Positions 26,056-34,972 of a DNA stretch of 64,000 nucleotides are shown here, one piece after another. The stretch spans positions 1 through 64,000 of the forward strand of contig NZ_CP117259.1 of the NCBI RefSeq assembly GCF_003240565.2. Reading direction: 5' to 3'. Position 1 is the first letter of the stretch. The number at the start of each line of letters is the position of its first letter. The translations under genes and the position numbers were made by a program. This DNA comes from Rhizobium tumorigenes (GTDB lineage Bacteria; Pseudomonadota; Alphaproteobacteria; Rhizobiales; Rhizobiaceae). Below the pieces are notes generated by a model, which saw nothing but the letters and a program-made list of their open reading frames with translations, made no database searches and was not told where the DNA came from.

Positions 26056-26076
26056 GACCGCGCCTAAAGCGCGGTC
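26056..26076. terminator. Bidirectional terminator between CoA-transferase and GDPD genes
   Basis: A perfect 8-bp stem, GACCGCGC (26056-26063) and GCGCGGTC (26069-26076), has a 5-base loop. ATTT follows on the plus strand and TGAGA on the minus strand. It sits exactly where two convergent operons meet, and the loop contains the GDPD stop codon. Confidence 0.7.
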
Positions 26077-26810
26077 ATTTCCCCGCGCAGTTTCAGCGCC
26101 AGATCCGGGGCATCCGAGGTCAGGTGACCGATGCCGCGCGTAAGCCATCTGCGGATAGTCTCCTCGTCATTCACCGTCCAGACGCACAGGTCTTCGATCG
26201 GAACAGCGCCGGTGATGACGTCCCATTCCGCCTCCAGCAATTCGTGGTGTACGGCGACCAGTTTGGCGAGGCCGTCGACCTTCTCGAGGAATCGCGAGAT
26301 TCCGCCGTGCTTTTCCGCCGATATGGCGCTGATCGAGACGAGGCGGGCGATGGCTGGCGCCTGGCGGCGGCAATCCTCCAGAACGGACGTATCGAAGGAT
26401 GTCAGGCAGCTACGGCTGCCGATGCCGAAACCTCCGATCTCACCAGCGACCCGCTCGACGATGCCCTGATGGGGCGTGCCGTTCTCGTCGGACTTGATCT
26501 CGATATGAAAGGCAAGCCGGTCGGCCGGTGCCAGCACTTCCAGAACCTCGGAAAGCGTTGGCATAGCCTCGTGCGTATCCTTCAGCATTACCTTCTGGCG
26601 AGCTTCAGGCGAGAGGGCGCGAACCGGGCCGGTATGATCCGTCGTTCGGTCCAGCGTTGCGTCGTGGATGACGACGAGTTCACCGGCCGTGGTCAGGTGG
26701 ACGTCGAATTCCACCGCGTCGACGCCGAGATCGAGAACGTTGCGAAAGCCCGTCAGCGAGTTTTCGGCCCAGAGATTGCGGGCGCCGCGGTGGCCGGTGA
26801 TGAGTGTCAT
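26064..26810 (-). CDS. Glycerophosphodiester phosphodiesterase (GDPD family)
   Basis: This 248-residue cytoplasmic enzyme hydrolyses phosphodiesters such as glycerophosphodiesters to an alcohol plus a phosphorylated polyol. The catalytic block HRGARNLWAENSL at residues 7-19, the metal-binding EFDVHLT with VIHD, IEIKSD and the C-terminal VWTVND are all present; there is no signal peptide. The start at 26810 is set by MTLITGHRGA. It is the last gene of a dipeptide-type ABC importer operon (27 bases after the permease). A similar pairing is known in agrocinopine (acc) and glycerophosphodiester uptake systems. Its exact substrate is unknown. Confidence 0.9.
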   Translation of the reverse strand: MTLITGHRGARNLWAENSLTGFRNVLDLGVDAVEFDVHLTTAGELVVIHDATLDRTTDHTGPVRALSPEARQKVMLKDTHEAMPTLSEVLEVLAPADRLAFHIEIKSDENGTPHQGIVERVAGEIGGFGIGSRSCLTSFDTSVLEDCRRQAPAIARLVSISAISAEKHGGISRFLEKVDGLAKLVAVHHELLEAEWDVITGAVPIEDLCVWTVNDEETIRRWLTRGIGHLTSDAPDLALKLRGEMTAL

Positions 26811-26836
26811 GGAGAATGTTTCCTGGTGGGTGGATG

Positions 26837-27718
26837 TTACCGTGTTGTCGGGTCGAGCTTGTCGCGCAGCCAGTCGCCGACCAGCGAGATCGACAGGGTA
26901 GTGAGCATGATGACGGCCGAGGGCGCCAGCATGATCCACGGTGCGCGGGTCAGGTATTCTCGCCCGAAGCCGACCATGTTGCCAAGACTCGATTCCGGCG
27001 GCTGGACCCCGAGGCCGAGGAAGGACAGGCTGCTTTCCATCAGGATGATTTCCGGAAATGTCAGCGTCATCGAAACGATCAGCGTCGAGGCGACGTTCGG
27101 CAGGATGTGACGGAGGTAGACGCGGAACGGGGATGCGCCGAGCTGCACGACCGCTGCAGCATAACCCTGGGCGCTGGCGGAAATGGCCAGCCCGCGGGCG
27201 ATACGGGCATAGCGTTCCCAGCCGTAGAAACCCATGAGGCAGACGACCAGTGTCATCGACGAGCCAAAGAAGGCAAGCACCGCCAAGGACATGATCAGGA
27301 ACGGCAGGGCCGCCTGGAAGTCCGCCAGGACCAGAACGAGATGTTCCACAATGCCGCGGAATTTTGCGGCAGCAAAGCCGAGCGCCGTGCCGAAGAAGGC
27401 CGATATCATCGTCGCCCCGAAGGCAATGATCAGCGACACCTTGATCGACTGGAGCAACCGTGAAAACACGTCGCGACCAAGCTCGTCCGTGCCGGCCCAG
27501 TGCTTGAAATGGCCCGGCGCGACAAGACGGCTGCTGAGGTCCATCGTCGTGATGCCGTAGGGGCGCAACTGATCGGCAAAGATCGCGACGATTATCATCG
27601 CCACAAGCCAGACGATCCCAAGCCCGATGCTGAAGGGGACGTTGCGCCATAACCAGCCGAGCGGTCCCCGGCTCCTGCTCGTTGTCACGGGAATGGATGT
27701 CGCATCTACCGTCGTCAT
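26837..27718 (-). CDS. Dipeptide-type ABC importer, permease (DppC type)
   Basis: This 293-residue inner-membrane permease has about six helices. It has the N-terminal DppC/OppC segment with GTDELGRDVFSRLL and the cytoplasmic loop QGYAAAVVQLGASPFRVYLRHILPN that docks on the ATPases. The end of the gene is 27 bases before the GDPD start. The start at 27718 (MTTVDATSIP) is chosen because the longer open frame runs into the preceding permease gene. It pairs with the DppB-type permease. Confidence 0.9.
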   Translation of the reverse strand: MTTVDATSIPVTTSRSRGPLGWLWRNVPFSIGLGIVWLVAMIIVAIFADQLRPYGITTMDLSSRLVAPGHFKHWAGTDELGRDVFSRLLQSIKVSLIIAFGATMISAFFGTALGFAAAKFRGIVEHLVLVLADFQAALPFLIMSLAVLAFFGSSMTLVVCLMGFYGWERYARIARGLAISASAQGYAAAVVQLGASPFRVYLRHILPNVASTLIVSMTLTFPEIILMESSLSFLGLGVQPPESSLGNMVGFGREYLTRAPWIMLAPSAVIMLTTLSISLVGDWLRDKLDPTTR

Positions 27719-27729
27719 GTCTGAAGTCC

Positions 27730-28656
27730 TCAATGTGCCGACTGGGCGCGCAGGCGTGGATCGAGCCAGCCGTAGAGCATGTCGACGATCAGATTGGAGA
27801 TAACCATCGTCGCGGCGATCAGCAGCAGGATGCACTGGACGACCGCGAGATCGCGGTTGCTGACCGAGACCACCAGAAGACGGCCGATGCCCGGCCATGA
27901 AAAGATCGACTCCACGACGACGGCGCCGGCAATCAGCGTGCCGACCAGGAAGCCGACGATTGTCACGATCGGCACGGCGGCGTTCGGCAATGCATGTTTC
28001 CACACAACGTCGCGCCATTTGAGGCCCTTTGCCGAAGCTGTGCGGACATAATGCTGGCCCATCACCTCGATCATCGCACTGCGCGAAAAGCGAGCCAGGA
28101 TACCGATATAGCCAATGCTCATGGTCACGATCGGCAGGATCATCTGCTGCCAGGTGCCTTGGCCACCGGATGGCAGCAGACCGAGGATCACCGAGAAGAT
28201 CAGCACCAGCAGCAATCCCATCACGAAGGAGGGAACGGTGAAACCGAGGATCGCGGCCATGATGACGCTGCGGTCGGCAAAGCTCTGGCGATGCAGGGCG
28301 GCATAGACACCCGCCGGAATGCCGATCAGGAGTTGCAGGCAAAGAGCCGGGATCGTCAATTCCAGGGTTGCCGGGACGCGGTCGATGACCAGCTGGAGCG
28401 CAGAGGCCCTGTCGCGCATGGAAACGCCAAAATCACAGGTGAGGATGGACTTCATATAGGCGAAATACTGGACCCACAGGGGCTGATCGAGACCCCAGGC
28501 CTTGCGAAAGGCATCGACGGCTTCCTTTGGCACGTCGGGACCGAGCATCACCTGCGCCGGATCGCCCGACATGCGCAGCACGACGAAGGCGAAGGTGACG
28601 ACCGCCACAATGGTGATTAGTGCCCGAAGGATCCGGACGAGAACGAAACGCAGCAT
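27730..28656 (-). CDS. Dipeptide-type ABC importer, permease (DppB type)
   Basis: This 308-residue permease has the typical DppB N-terminus (MLRFVLVRILRALITIVAVV), FGVSMRDRASA and the EAA-like loop RTASAKGLKWRDVVWKHALPNA, followed by VVESIFSWPGIGRLLV. It has six predicted membrane helices. It lies 11 bases upstream of the DppC-type gene and 12 bases after the second ATPase gene, so the whole set forms one operon. Confidence 0.92.
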   Translation of the reverse strand: MLRFVLVRILRALITIVAVVTFAFVVLRMSGDPAQVMLGPDVPKEAVDAFRKAWGLDQPLWVQYFAYMKSILTCDFGVSMRDRASALQLVIDRVPATLELTIPALCLQLLIGIPAGVYAALHRQSFADRSVIMAAILGFTVPSFVMGLLLVLIFSVILGLLPSGGQGTWQQMILPIVTMSIGYIGILARFSRSAMIEVMGQHYVRTASAKGLKWRDVVWKHALPNAAVPIVTIVGFLVGTLIAGAVVVESIFSWPGIGRLLVVSVSNRDLAVVQCILLLIAATMVISNLIVDMLYGWLDPRLRAQSAH

Positions 28657-28668
28657 GTCTATCTCCCG

Positions 28669-29652
28669 CTATGCGGCAATCGAGGCGTCGCCGGTCTTCA
28701 CCAGGTGACAGGCGGCAGTCCGGCCATCGCCGATGGTCTGCAAGGCAGGCACCGTCGTGCGGCATATCTCGGCTGCAATCGGGCAGCGCGGATGGAAGGC
28801 ACAGCCGGAAGGCCGATTGGCAGGGTTCGGCGGCTCGCCCTGCAGGATCACCCGGCCCTCAAGCTGTCTGCCCGGGACAGGCACGCTGGAGACGAGCGCC
28901 TTGGTGTAGGGATGCTGCGGCGAACTGAAGATCACATCCGAGGAGGCTTCCTCGACGATCCGCCCGAGATACATCACGGCAACGCGGTCGGCGATGTTGC
29001 GAACGACCTTCAGGTCATGGCTGATGAACACCATGGCAAGCCGGTTTTCCGCCTGCAGGTCGCTCAGCATGTTCACCACCTGCGCCTGGATCGACACATC
29101 GAGCGCCGACACGGGCTCGTCGCAGACGATCAGCTTCGGGCGTGAGGCCAGCGCTCTGGCGATGACAGCGCGCTGCCGTTGGCCGCCGGACAGTTCATGG
29201 GGATAGCGGTCGGCCTGGTCCTGGCGCAACCCGACTGCGGACATCAACTCGGTGACGCGCAGGTTGCGCTGTTCCTTGGGCACAAGCCGGTGGATCTCGA
29301 GGGGCTCGCGGATCTGGGCGGAAATCGTCAGGCGCTTGTCGAGCGCTGCCAGCGGATCCTGATGGACGAATTGCATCTTTGCCCGCCATGCCCGCCAAAG
29401 GCGGGTTGCCACGGCTGGCATGGGCTTGCCCTCGAACAGGACCTCGCCCGACTGGACGGGATCGATGCCGAGCAGCATCCGGCCGAGCGTCGACTTGCCC
29501 GACCCAGATTCCCCGACGATCCCGAGCGTCTCGCCGACGTTGACGGATAGCGATATGCCGTCGACGGCCCGCACAGGTGTGGGCCTGCCGAAAGCACCGG
29601 TCGGGATATGATAGGTTCGAACGAGGTTTCTCGCCTCGAGAAGCGGCGTCAC
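28669..29652 (-). CDS. Dipeptide-type ABC importer, ATPase (DppF type)
   Basis: This 327-residue ATPase has Walker A GESGSGKST, signature LSGGQRQRAVIARAL and Walker B LIVCDEPVSALD. The C-terminal oligo_HPY extension has NPANRPSGCAFHPRCPIAAEIC, with cysteines that in this family often bind an iron-sulfur cluster. It works with the other ATPase as a heterodimer. Its start overlaps the end of the upstream ATPase gene by 4 bases. Confidence 0.92.
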   Translation of the reverse strand: MTPLLEARNLVRTYHIPTGAFGRPTPVRAVDGISLSVNVGETLGIVGESGSGKSTLGRMLLGIDPVQSGEVLFEGKPMPAVATRLWRAWRAKMQFVHQDPLAALDKRLTISAQIREPLEIHRLVPKEQRNLRVTELMSAVGLRQDQADRYPHELSGGQRQRAVIARALASRPKLIVCDEPVSALDVSIQAQVVNMLSDLQAENRLAMVFISHDLKVVRNIADRVAVMYLGRIVEEASSDVIFSSPQHPYTKALVSSVPVPGRQLEGRVILQGEPPNPANRPSGCAFHPRCPIAAEICRTTVPALQTIGDGRTAACHLVKTGDASIAA

Positions 29653-30653
29653 GAGGCAACCTCTTCCGCAACGCGGGACGGAGAGCTCACCAGTTCACGC
29701 GTGGGCACGGGGCGCAGGCAAGCGAGCTTCCTGCCATCCTCGAGTGTCTCGAAAGCCGGCATCTCATGACGACAGTTTTCCACGGCGCGCGCACAACGTG
29801 GCGAAAATGCACAGCCGGATGGCATGTGCTTCGGGTTAGGGACAGTGCCGGGAATGGGGACCAGGCGCTTGCGTGGCCCGTCGATGGTCGGAATGGCGTC
29901 GAAAAGGCCACGTGTATAGGGATGGCGCGGCTCGGAGAAGAGCTGGGCAATGCTGCCCTCTTCGATGATCCGGCCGGCATACATGACGCAGATCCGTTCG
30001 CAGACCTGTGAGACCGCGCCGAGATCGTGGCTGATGAAAACGGTCGCCATACCGGTCTCCGCCCGAATCTGGATCAGCAGATCGAGAATCTGCGCCTGGA
30101 TCGTCGCATCGAGCGCCGTTGTCGGCTCATCGGCAATCAGCAGATCGGGTTCGCCGGCCAGCGCCATGGCGATCATCAGTCGCTGACATTGGCCGCCGGA
30201 AAATTCATGCGGATAGAGATCGACGCGACGGCGGGCGTCGGGGATGCCGACGATGTCCAGCAGCCGCAGTGTTTCTGCCGCTGCGGCTGCTCCGTGCAGT
30301 CCGCGGTGGAGCGCAAGCGCCTCGGCAATCTGTCGACCTATGCGCTGCACGGGGTTGAGCGAACTCGACGGGTCCTGGAAAATGATCGCGATGCGGCCGC
30401 CTCTGACCTGTTCGAGCACCGAGCGGGGGGCGCCGCAGAGTTCCCGGCCTTCGAGCGTCACGGAGCCGCTGATCTGGGCCCGGCGCGGCAGAAGGCCCAG
30501 CGCTGCCAACCAGGTGACGGACTTGCCGCAGCCGGATTCACCGACAAGCCCGACGGATTCCCCTCGTCTTATGTCGAGATCGATGCCGTGAAGCACGGGA
30601 ACGCCCTCGAACGCGACCTTCAGATTGCGGAGCTCTACGAGATTGGTTTGCAA
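29649..30653 (-). CDS. Dipeptide-type ABC importer, ATPase (DppD type)
   Basis: This 334-residue ATPase has Walker [10 protein letters not shown] (the final Thr/Ser replaced within GKSVTW, tolerated in DppD proteins), signature [15 protein letters not shown] and Walker [15 protein letters not shown]-terminal oligo_HPY tail has [17 protein letters not shown]. It follows the binding-protein gene with a 127-base gap holding a terminator-like hairpin, so the transport ATPases are probably made at lower levels than the binding protein. Confidence 0.91.
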   Translation of the reverse strand: MQTNLVELRNLKVAFEGVPVLHGIDLDIRRGESVGLVGESGCGKSVTWLAALGLLPRRAQISGSVTLEGRELCGAPRSVLEQVRGGRIAIIFQDPSSSLNPVQRIGRQIAEALALHRGLHGAAAAAETLRLLDIVGIPDARRRVDLYPHEFSGGQCQRLMIAMALAGEPDLLIADEPTTALDATIQAQILDLLIQIRAETGMATVFISHDLGAVSQVCERICVMYAGRIIEEGSIAQLFSEPRHPYTRGLFDAIPTIDGPRKRLVPIPGTVPNPKHMPSGCAFSPRCARAVENCRHEMPAFETLEDGRKLACLRPVPTRELVSSPSRVAEEVAS

Positions 30654-30731
30654 CGGGACGGTCTCCCTCTAAATGACGGCGCTCGTATCGAAGTCCGGGC
30701 GGGAGGCGCTTGGACAGGCCGTGTCTGGTAC

Positions 30732-30766
30732 AAAAAATGCCCCGGCAGCATCACGCAGCCGAGGCA
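30732..30766 (-). terminator. Attenuating terminator between binding-protein and ATPase genes
   Basis: On the minus strand TGCCTCGGC (30766-30758) pairs with GCCGGGGCA (30746-30738, one G-T pair) over an 11-base loop, followed by six T (30737-30732). It is 15 bases beyond the binding-protein stop and would allow extra binding-protein mRNA with partial read-through. Confidence 0.8.
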
Positions 30767-30780
30767 AATAGGTGGGGGTC

Positions 30781-32409
30781 TCAGCTGGCCCAGTTGTTGG
30801 CGCGGAAGTCCATGGCGAAGGCGGGCGCTGCCTTCCATTTCAGGGACGATTTCATGCCGGTAAATACCGCGTTCTGGTGGAGGACCTGGTAGGCCGGATC
30901 TTCGCGCTCGCAGATCTCGAGCATGCGAGCAAATGCCTTCTTGCGGGCCGCGCGGTCTGTCGATGTCTCGAGAATTCCAGACATCTGGTTTGCCTCGGCG
31001 TTGAACCAGTCCTTCTGCTGCTGGGTATCGCTGTTCGGTCCGAACTGGCTGACAATGCAGGAGACCGGATCGTTGAAGGCCGGGGATGCGGACCAGTCGC
31101 GCACCCCCTTCAGGCTGCTTGCATCCTGGATCTGGGCCCAGTTCTCCTTCATCTGGATCTCGACATTGATGCCGACCTGCTTCCACATCTCCACCATGAT
31201 CTGGCCGTTGGCCGTCTGGTTGGTGTAGTAGTTGTTGAGCAGGCGGAAGGGGATGGCATCGCCCTTGTAGTTGGCTTGCTTCAGGAGATCCTTGGCCATC
31301 TCCGGATTGTATTCCGGGACCGTCCATCCCTTGATGAACATCTCGCCATAGGACTCGAATTGCAGGCCGGCCGGTATGTTCGTCTTGCCCGCCCACAGGG
31401 CATCGACGATGGCCTGGCGATCGATCGCATGGGTCATGGCACGGCGCACCAGCGGGTTGGCGAGCACCGGGTTCTGGGTGCTGAACACCGAGATGCGGTG
31501 GTTGAAAATGGTCGAGCCCTGAACCTCGAAGCCCGAAGTTGCCTGGACGGCACCGATCTGGTCCGGCGGCAGGTCGCAGGCGAAATCAAACTGGCCGGAG
31601 AGAAGGCCGTTCACGCGCGACGAGACTTCAGGCACTTCGACGAAGCGGATTTGCTCGAGCGGAGGGCGGCCGCCCCAGTACTGGTCGAAGGCCAGCAGCG
31701 TCAGGGATACGTCCGGCTTGTACTCGCCGACCATGTAGGCGCCTGTCGTGATCGGCTTGCGTGCCCAGTCGAGGTAGGAGGCTGCTTCATCCCAGGCGCG
31801 GCGATTGGCGATCTGGCTGCCGAACGCGTAAAGCCGGCCTTCGAGCGTGACATCCGGCGTGACATTGTGGAACCGTACCGTGTACTTATCGACGGCCTCG
31901 ACACCGGCCAGTGAGGGCCAGAGACGTCGACCGACGCCCGGGAAGGTGGCAGGCAGTTCCTTTGCCGTCGTCGGCTTGTTGTCGGCCTCGAAAATGGTCT
32001 TGCCGCCTGCAGGCTGGCTGTTGCCGAAGACGCGCTGCGGCGAGAAGCTGAACACGACGTCATCGGCGGTCAGCTCGTCGCCATTGTGGAACTTGACGCC
32101 CTGGCGGAGCTTCAGTTCGAGCGTTTTTTCGTCGATGCGTTTCCACTCGGTGGCAAGACCAGGGATCGGCTCCTGGTTACCCATCCAGTTGCGGACGATC
32201 AGGCCTTCCCACAGATTGGGGAAGAATATGCGCTCGCCGACGTTCGACTGCTCGTACCAGATATCCAGCGTGTTGTTGATGGTGATCTTCTGGACTGCGA
32301 CCGTGATGGACGGGCGCTTGCCCTGGCCCATCGACAGTTTCGGGAGCATGAGACTGCCGGCTGTCCCGCCGATCAGACCGAGGGCTGCACGCCGATTGAG
32401 TGAAATCAT
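30781..32409 (-). CDS. Dipeptide-type ABC importer, periplasmic binding protein
   Basis: This 542-residue SBP_bac_5 protein has a twin-arginine-like signal (SLNRRAALGLIGGTAGSLML), which suggests Tat export. Family signatures are KLRQGVKFHNGDELTADDVVFS and the AMTHAIDRQAIV stretch. It is first in the operon and captures the substrate for the DppBCDF-type machinery. The adjacent phosphodiesterase suggests a phosphodiester rather than a peptide ligand, but that is inference. The start at 32409 is fixed by an AGGAG nine bases upstream; the open frame extends further without similarity. Confidence 0.9.
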   Translation of the reverse strand: MISLNRRAALGLIGGTAGSLMLPKLSMGQGKRPSITVAVQKITINNTLDIWYEQSNVGERIFFPNLWEGLIVRNWMGNQEPIPGLATEWKRIDEKTLELKLRQGVKFHNGDELTADDVVFSFSPQRVFGNSQPAGGKTIFEADNKPTTAKELPATFPGVGRRLWPSLAGVEAVDKYTVRFHNVTPDVTLEGRLYAFGSQIANRRAWDEAASYLDWARKPITTGAYMVGEYKPDVSLTLLAFDQYWGGRPPLEQIRFVEVPEVSSRVNGLLSGQFDFACDLPPDQIGAVQATSGFEVQGSTIFNHRISVFSTQNPVLANPLVRRAMTHAIDRQAIVDALWAGKTNIPAGLQFESYGEMFIKGWTVPEYNPEMAKDLLKQANYKGDAIPFRLLNNYYTNQTANGQIMVEMWKQVGINVEIQMKENWAQIQDASSLKGVRDWSASPAFNDPVSCIVSQFGPNSDTQQQKDWFNAEANQMSGILETSTDRAARKKAFARMLEICEREDPAYQVLHQNAVFTGMKSSLKWKAAPAFAMDFRANNWAS

Positions 32410-32714
32410 GGTAGTCTCCTGTGAGCGGCATTGAGCCTCGTCGCAGGGGAGGGGTATCCGCTCGCTGGATGTCACGTCGTTGAAACTGGGGTGAATTTTT
32501 GGTGACACGGGTGCATCAGGCAGTCATCCGTTCAACCATGGGAAAGACGAGCGCAGAGCGGAAGAGCAGATTTTCGCCAGCGGCGAATGCGCAAAACTGC
32601 GCTCGTGCGGCCGTAAGCGACGGTTGGCGAAAGGCGCCTTGGCGAGCCGTTCCCTTCGATCGACATGCCTATGCCCGCTCTGGCGGGCATAGGTCGTTCG
32701 GGTAGCGTTGTTGG
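32410..32714. other. Intergenic region upstream of the dipeptide-type importer
   Basis: These 305 bases lie between two minus-strand operons. They should hold the promoter of the dipeptide-type operon. A palindrome TTCGCC-AGC-GGCGAA at 32573-32587 is a candidate operator. An 11-bp hairpin at 32668-32693 belongs to the end of the sugar-importer operon. I find no gene here. Confidence 0.6.
32668..32693 (-). terminator. 11-bp perfect hairpin at the end of the sugar-importer operon
   Basis: CCTATGCCCGC (32668-32678) and GCGGGCATAGG (32683-32693) form a perfect stem with a 4-base loop, 22 bases after the stop codon of the sugar-binding protein. There is no T-tract on either strand, so it may end transcription with help or protect the 3' end. 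Confidence 0.65.
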
Positions 32715-34040
32715 CTAGAGGTTGCCGAGGAGGTCGTTGACGCGCGACTCCATATCCTTGAGGGCAGCGCCCACATCCTTCTGGCCGGTGACGGCCGAGC
32801 TCATTTCCTGGCCGATGATGTCCTGAATGGCGAACTGGCGCTGGACTGCGGAGGGAAGCGGCGTGCCGAGTGTCGTGATGGAAGAAATGGTGTCACGATG
32901 CGGCAGTGCCAGGAATTCCTTGGATGTCAGTACGGCCTTTATCGCCGGCAGATGGCCGGTGCGCGACCAGTCGAAGTCGTTGTCGTGGAAGAATTTGAGG
33001 AACTTGCCGATGGCGGCCATCTGTTCCGGCGAGCGATCCTTCTGCGATACAGCCCAGCTATGTCCATCGGCATACTGCGCCTTCTTGCCGGGGAAGAGCT
33101 GCGGATAAGGGTAGACTGCGTAGCCGCCGGCATTGAGCGAGGTCCCGGCCTTTTCCGACGACGCGGTATAGTCGCCGATCATCCACGTGCCGTTCAGGTG
33201 AACGCCGCCTTCGCCGGCCAGGAATGCATTGATGCTGGCAGAGTAGTCGAGATCCTTGGTCGTGTCGCCATTGTCGAAGATAGCCTTGTACATCTCAACG
33301 ACTTTTCTGGCTTCCGGCGTATCGAGCTTCACATGCTTGGGATCGGCGAAGAAATCGGAATCCTGCTGAAACAGGTAGGTGTAGAGATTGCGGGTATAGA
33401 GAGCGACCTCGTTGGCAAGGTTCTGGACGAAATAGGGCTTGCCGGTCTTTTCCCGGAATTGCTTTGCCTGCGCCAGAAGCTCGTCGACGTTTTTCGGTAG
33501 TATCGGTGTGCCGTCGGCATTGACGAGACCGGCCTTCTTGAAGAGACCCATGTTGATGTGAAAGAGCATTGTCCAGTTGTCGATCGGCAGGCCGTAGATC
33601 TTGCCTTCCTTGGTAACGCCGCTGAGGCTTGCCTCTGTGAAATCGGTAGAGGCGACACCGACAGATTTCAGGATATCGTCGAGCGGCATCAGCAGACCTC
33701 TCGAGGCATAGTCGCCGAGCACTGACTGGTGGATCGTGACGATATCCGGCGGGTCGCCAGCGGCGAACTGGGCCGTCAGCTGATCATAACCCGGCCATTC
33801 CACTGTGGTGACGCTGACATGCACATCGGGATTGTCGGCGTTGAACTTGTTGATCAGCGACGTCATGATGCCGCATTCGCCCACCGCCTTGGAGACATCG
33901 GTGTTGGTGCCGAAATCCGCATCGCAGGCGCCGAAGAAGCGCTGCACCGAGAGTTCGGTTGCGGCAAAGGCAGGACTTGCCCCGGCGAGAGCAACAACCG
34001 AAGCCGCCGCCAGCAGATATCTCCTGAAAATATGCGTCAT
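32715..34040 (-). CDS. Sugar ABC importer, periplasmic binding protein (family 1)
   Basis: This 441-residue SBP_bac_1 protein has a Sec signal peptide (YLLAAASVVALAGASPAFA). Motifs such as PDIVTIHQSVLGDYASRGLL, YGLPIDNWTMLFHINMGLFKKAG and FLAGEGGVHLNGTWMIGDY are typical of oligosaccharide-binding proteins. It is the last gene of a four-gene importer operon. A GH51 arabinofuranosidase gene lies just upstream of the operon, so arabinose-containing oligosaccharides are the likely ligands. Confidence 0.9.
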   Translation of the reverse strand: MTHIFRRYLLAAASVVALAGASPAFAATELSVQRFFGACDADFGTNTDVSKAVGECGIMTSLINKFNADNPDVHVSVTTVEWPGYDQLTAQFAAGDPPDIVTIHQSVLGDYASRGLLMPLDDILKSVGVASTDFTEASLSGVTKEGKIYGLPIDNWTMLFHINMGLFKKAGLVNADGTPILPKNVDELLAQAKQFREKTGKPYFVQNLANEVALYTRNLYTYLFQQDSDFFADPKHVKLDTPEARKVVEMYKAIFDNGDTTKDLDYSASINAFLAGEGGVHLNGTWMIGDYTASSEKAGTSLNAGGYAVYPYPQLFPGKKAQYADGHSWAVSQKDRSPEQMAAIGKFLKFFHDNDFDWSRTGHLPAIKAVLTSKEFLALPHRDTISSITTLGTPLPSAVQRQFAIQDIIGQEMSSAVTGQKDVGAALKDMESRVNDLLGNL

Positions 34041-34120
34041 ATCATCTCCTCCTCGTGGGGTCGTTAACCCCTGTTGGCCCCTCCCAGGGCATTGTCTCGA
34101 CGTGTCAGGCGCGTGGTAGT

Positions 34121-34972
34121 TCAGCGGACGGCGTTACCCGAGACCGCCGTGACGATGTACTTCTGGAAAAACAGGTAGAGAACGAGCACCGGCGCGCCGG
34201 CAAAGACCGCCTGCGCCATCAGGAAGCCCAGTCCCTCCGACTGGGCAAAATTGCTTTGCGTCGACGCCATGCCGACGGTCAGCGTGAACATGTCCTTGCG
34301 CGTGCCCGAGATCAGCGGCCAGAGGTATTCGTTCCAGGAATTCAGGAAGGTAAAGATCCCGAGGGTCGCCTGTGCCGGGATGGTGAGCGGCAGAAGGACC
34401 TTCCAGAAGATCTTGAACCGGCTGGCATTGTCGAGCAAAGCCGCCTCGTCGAGTTCCTTCGGAATGGCGCGGAAATACTGGGTCATCAGGAACACGCCGA
34501 ATGGCGCCGAAAGGCCAGGCAGGATCAGCCCCTGATACGTATTGTGAAATTTCAGCCAGCTGAAGATCTGGTGGCGGGCAATCAGCACGGCCTGCTCGGG
34601 AACCGCAAGGCCTAGCAGCACGATGATGAACAGCACGTCGCGGTAGGGGAAGTTCAGCCGGGCGAAACCATAGCCGGCGAGCGATGCGAGGATCAGGGTC
34701 ATGATGGTCATCGTGCCCGACACGATCAGGCTGTTGAGTATCCAGCGGAAGACCGATGACGTGCCCAGAATGTCGATGTAGTTCTTGATCGTGTAGGGAG
34801 CCCGGAAGACGGCATTCATATCCGTCATCAGTTCCTTGTTTTCCTTCAGCGAAAGGGCGACGACCCAGACCACCGGCGCCATCATCACGATGGCAACGGC
34901 AATCACCAGCCCCAGGATTATGCGATCGCCGACGGAGCTTCCAATCGTGGTGGATGTGGGGTTGATGCTCAT
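34121..34972 (-). CDS. Sugar ABC importer, permease (MalG type)
   Basis: This 283-residue permease has six helices and the EAA loop IPKELDEAALLDNASRFKIF, followed by FTFLNSWNEYLWPL, both hallmarks of MalG-type subunits. The start at 34972 (MSINPTS) overlaps the previous permease gene by 4 bases. It forms the membrane channel with the MalF-type partner. Confidence 0.92.
   Translation of the reverse strand: MSINPTSTTIGSSVGDRIILGLVIAVAIVMMAPVVWVVALSLKENKELMTDMNAVFRAPYTIKNYIDILGTSSVFRWILNSLIVSGTMTIMTLILASLAGYGFARLNFPYRDVLFIIVLLGLAVPEQAVLIARHQIFSWLKFHNTYQGLILPGLSAPFGVFLMTQYFRAIPKELDEAALLDNASRFKIFWKVLLPLTIPAQATLGIFTFLNSWNEYLWPLISGTRKDMFTLTVGMASTQSNFAQSEGLGFLMAQAVFAGAPVLVLYLFFQKYIVTAVSGNAVR

Noticed and set aside
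26811..28342. N-terminal extensions of the GDPD and DppC-type genes into the upstream permease genes
   Set aside because: The extra residues come from other phases of the neighbouring permease genes. Family N-termini begin at 26810 and 27718.
26064..32409. Firm naming of the operon as an agrocinopine acc locus
   Set aside because: The gene content is similar, but an AccG-like phosphatase and an AccR-like regulator are absent, and sequence identity could not be computed.
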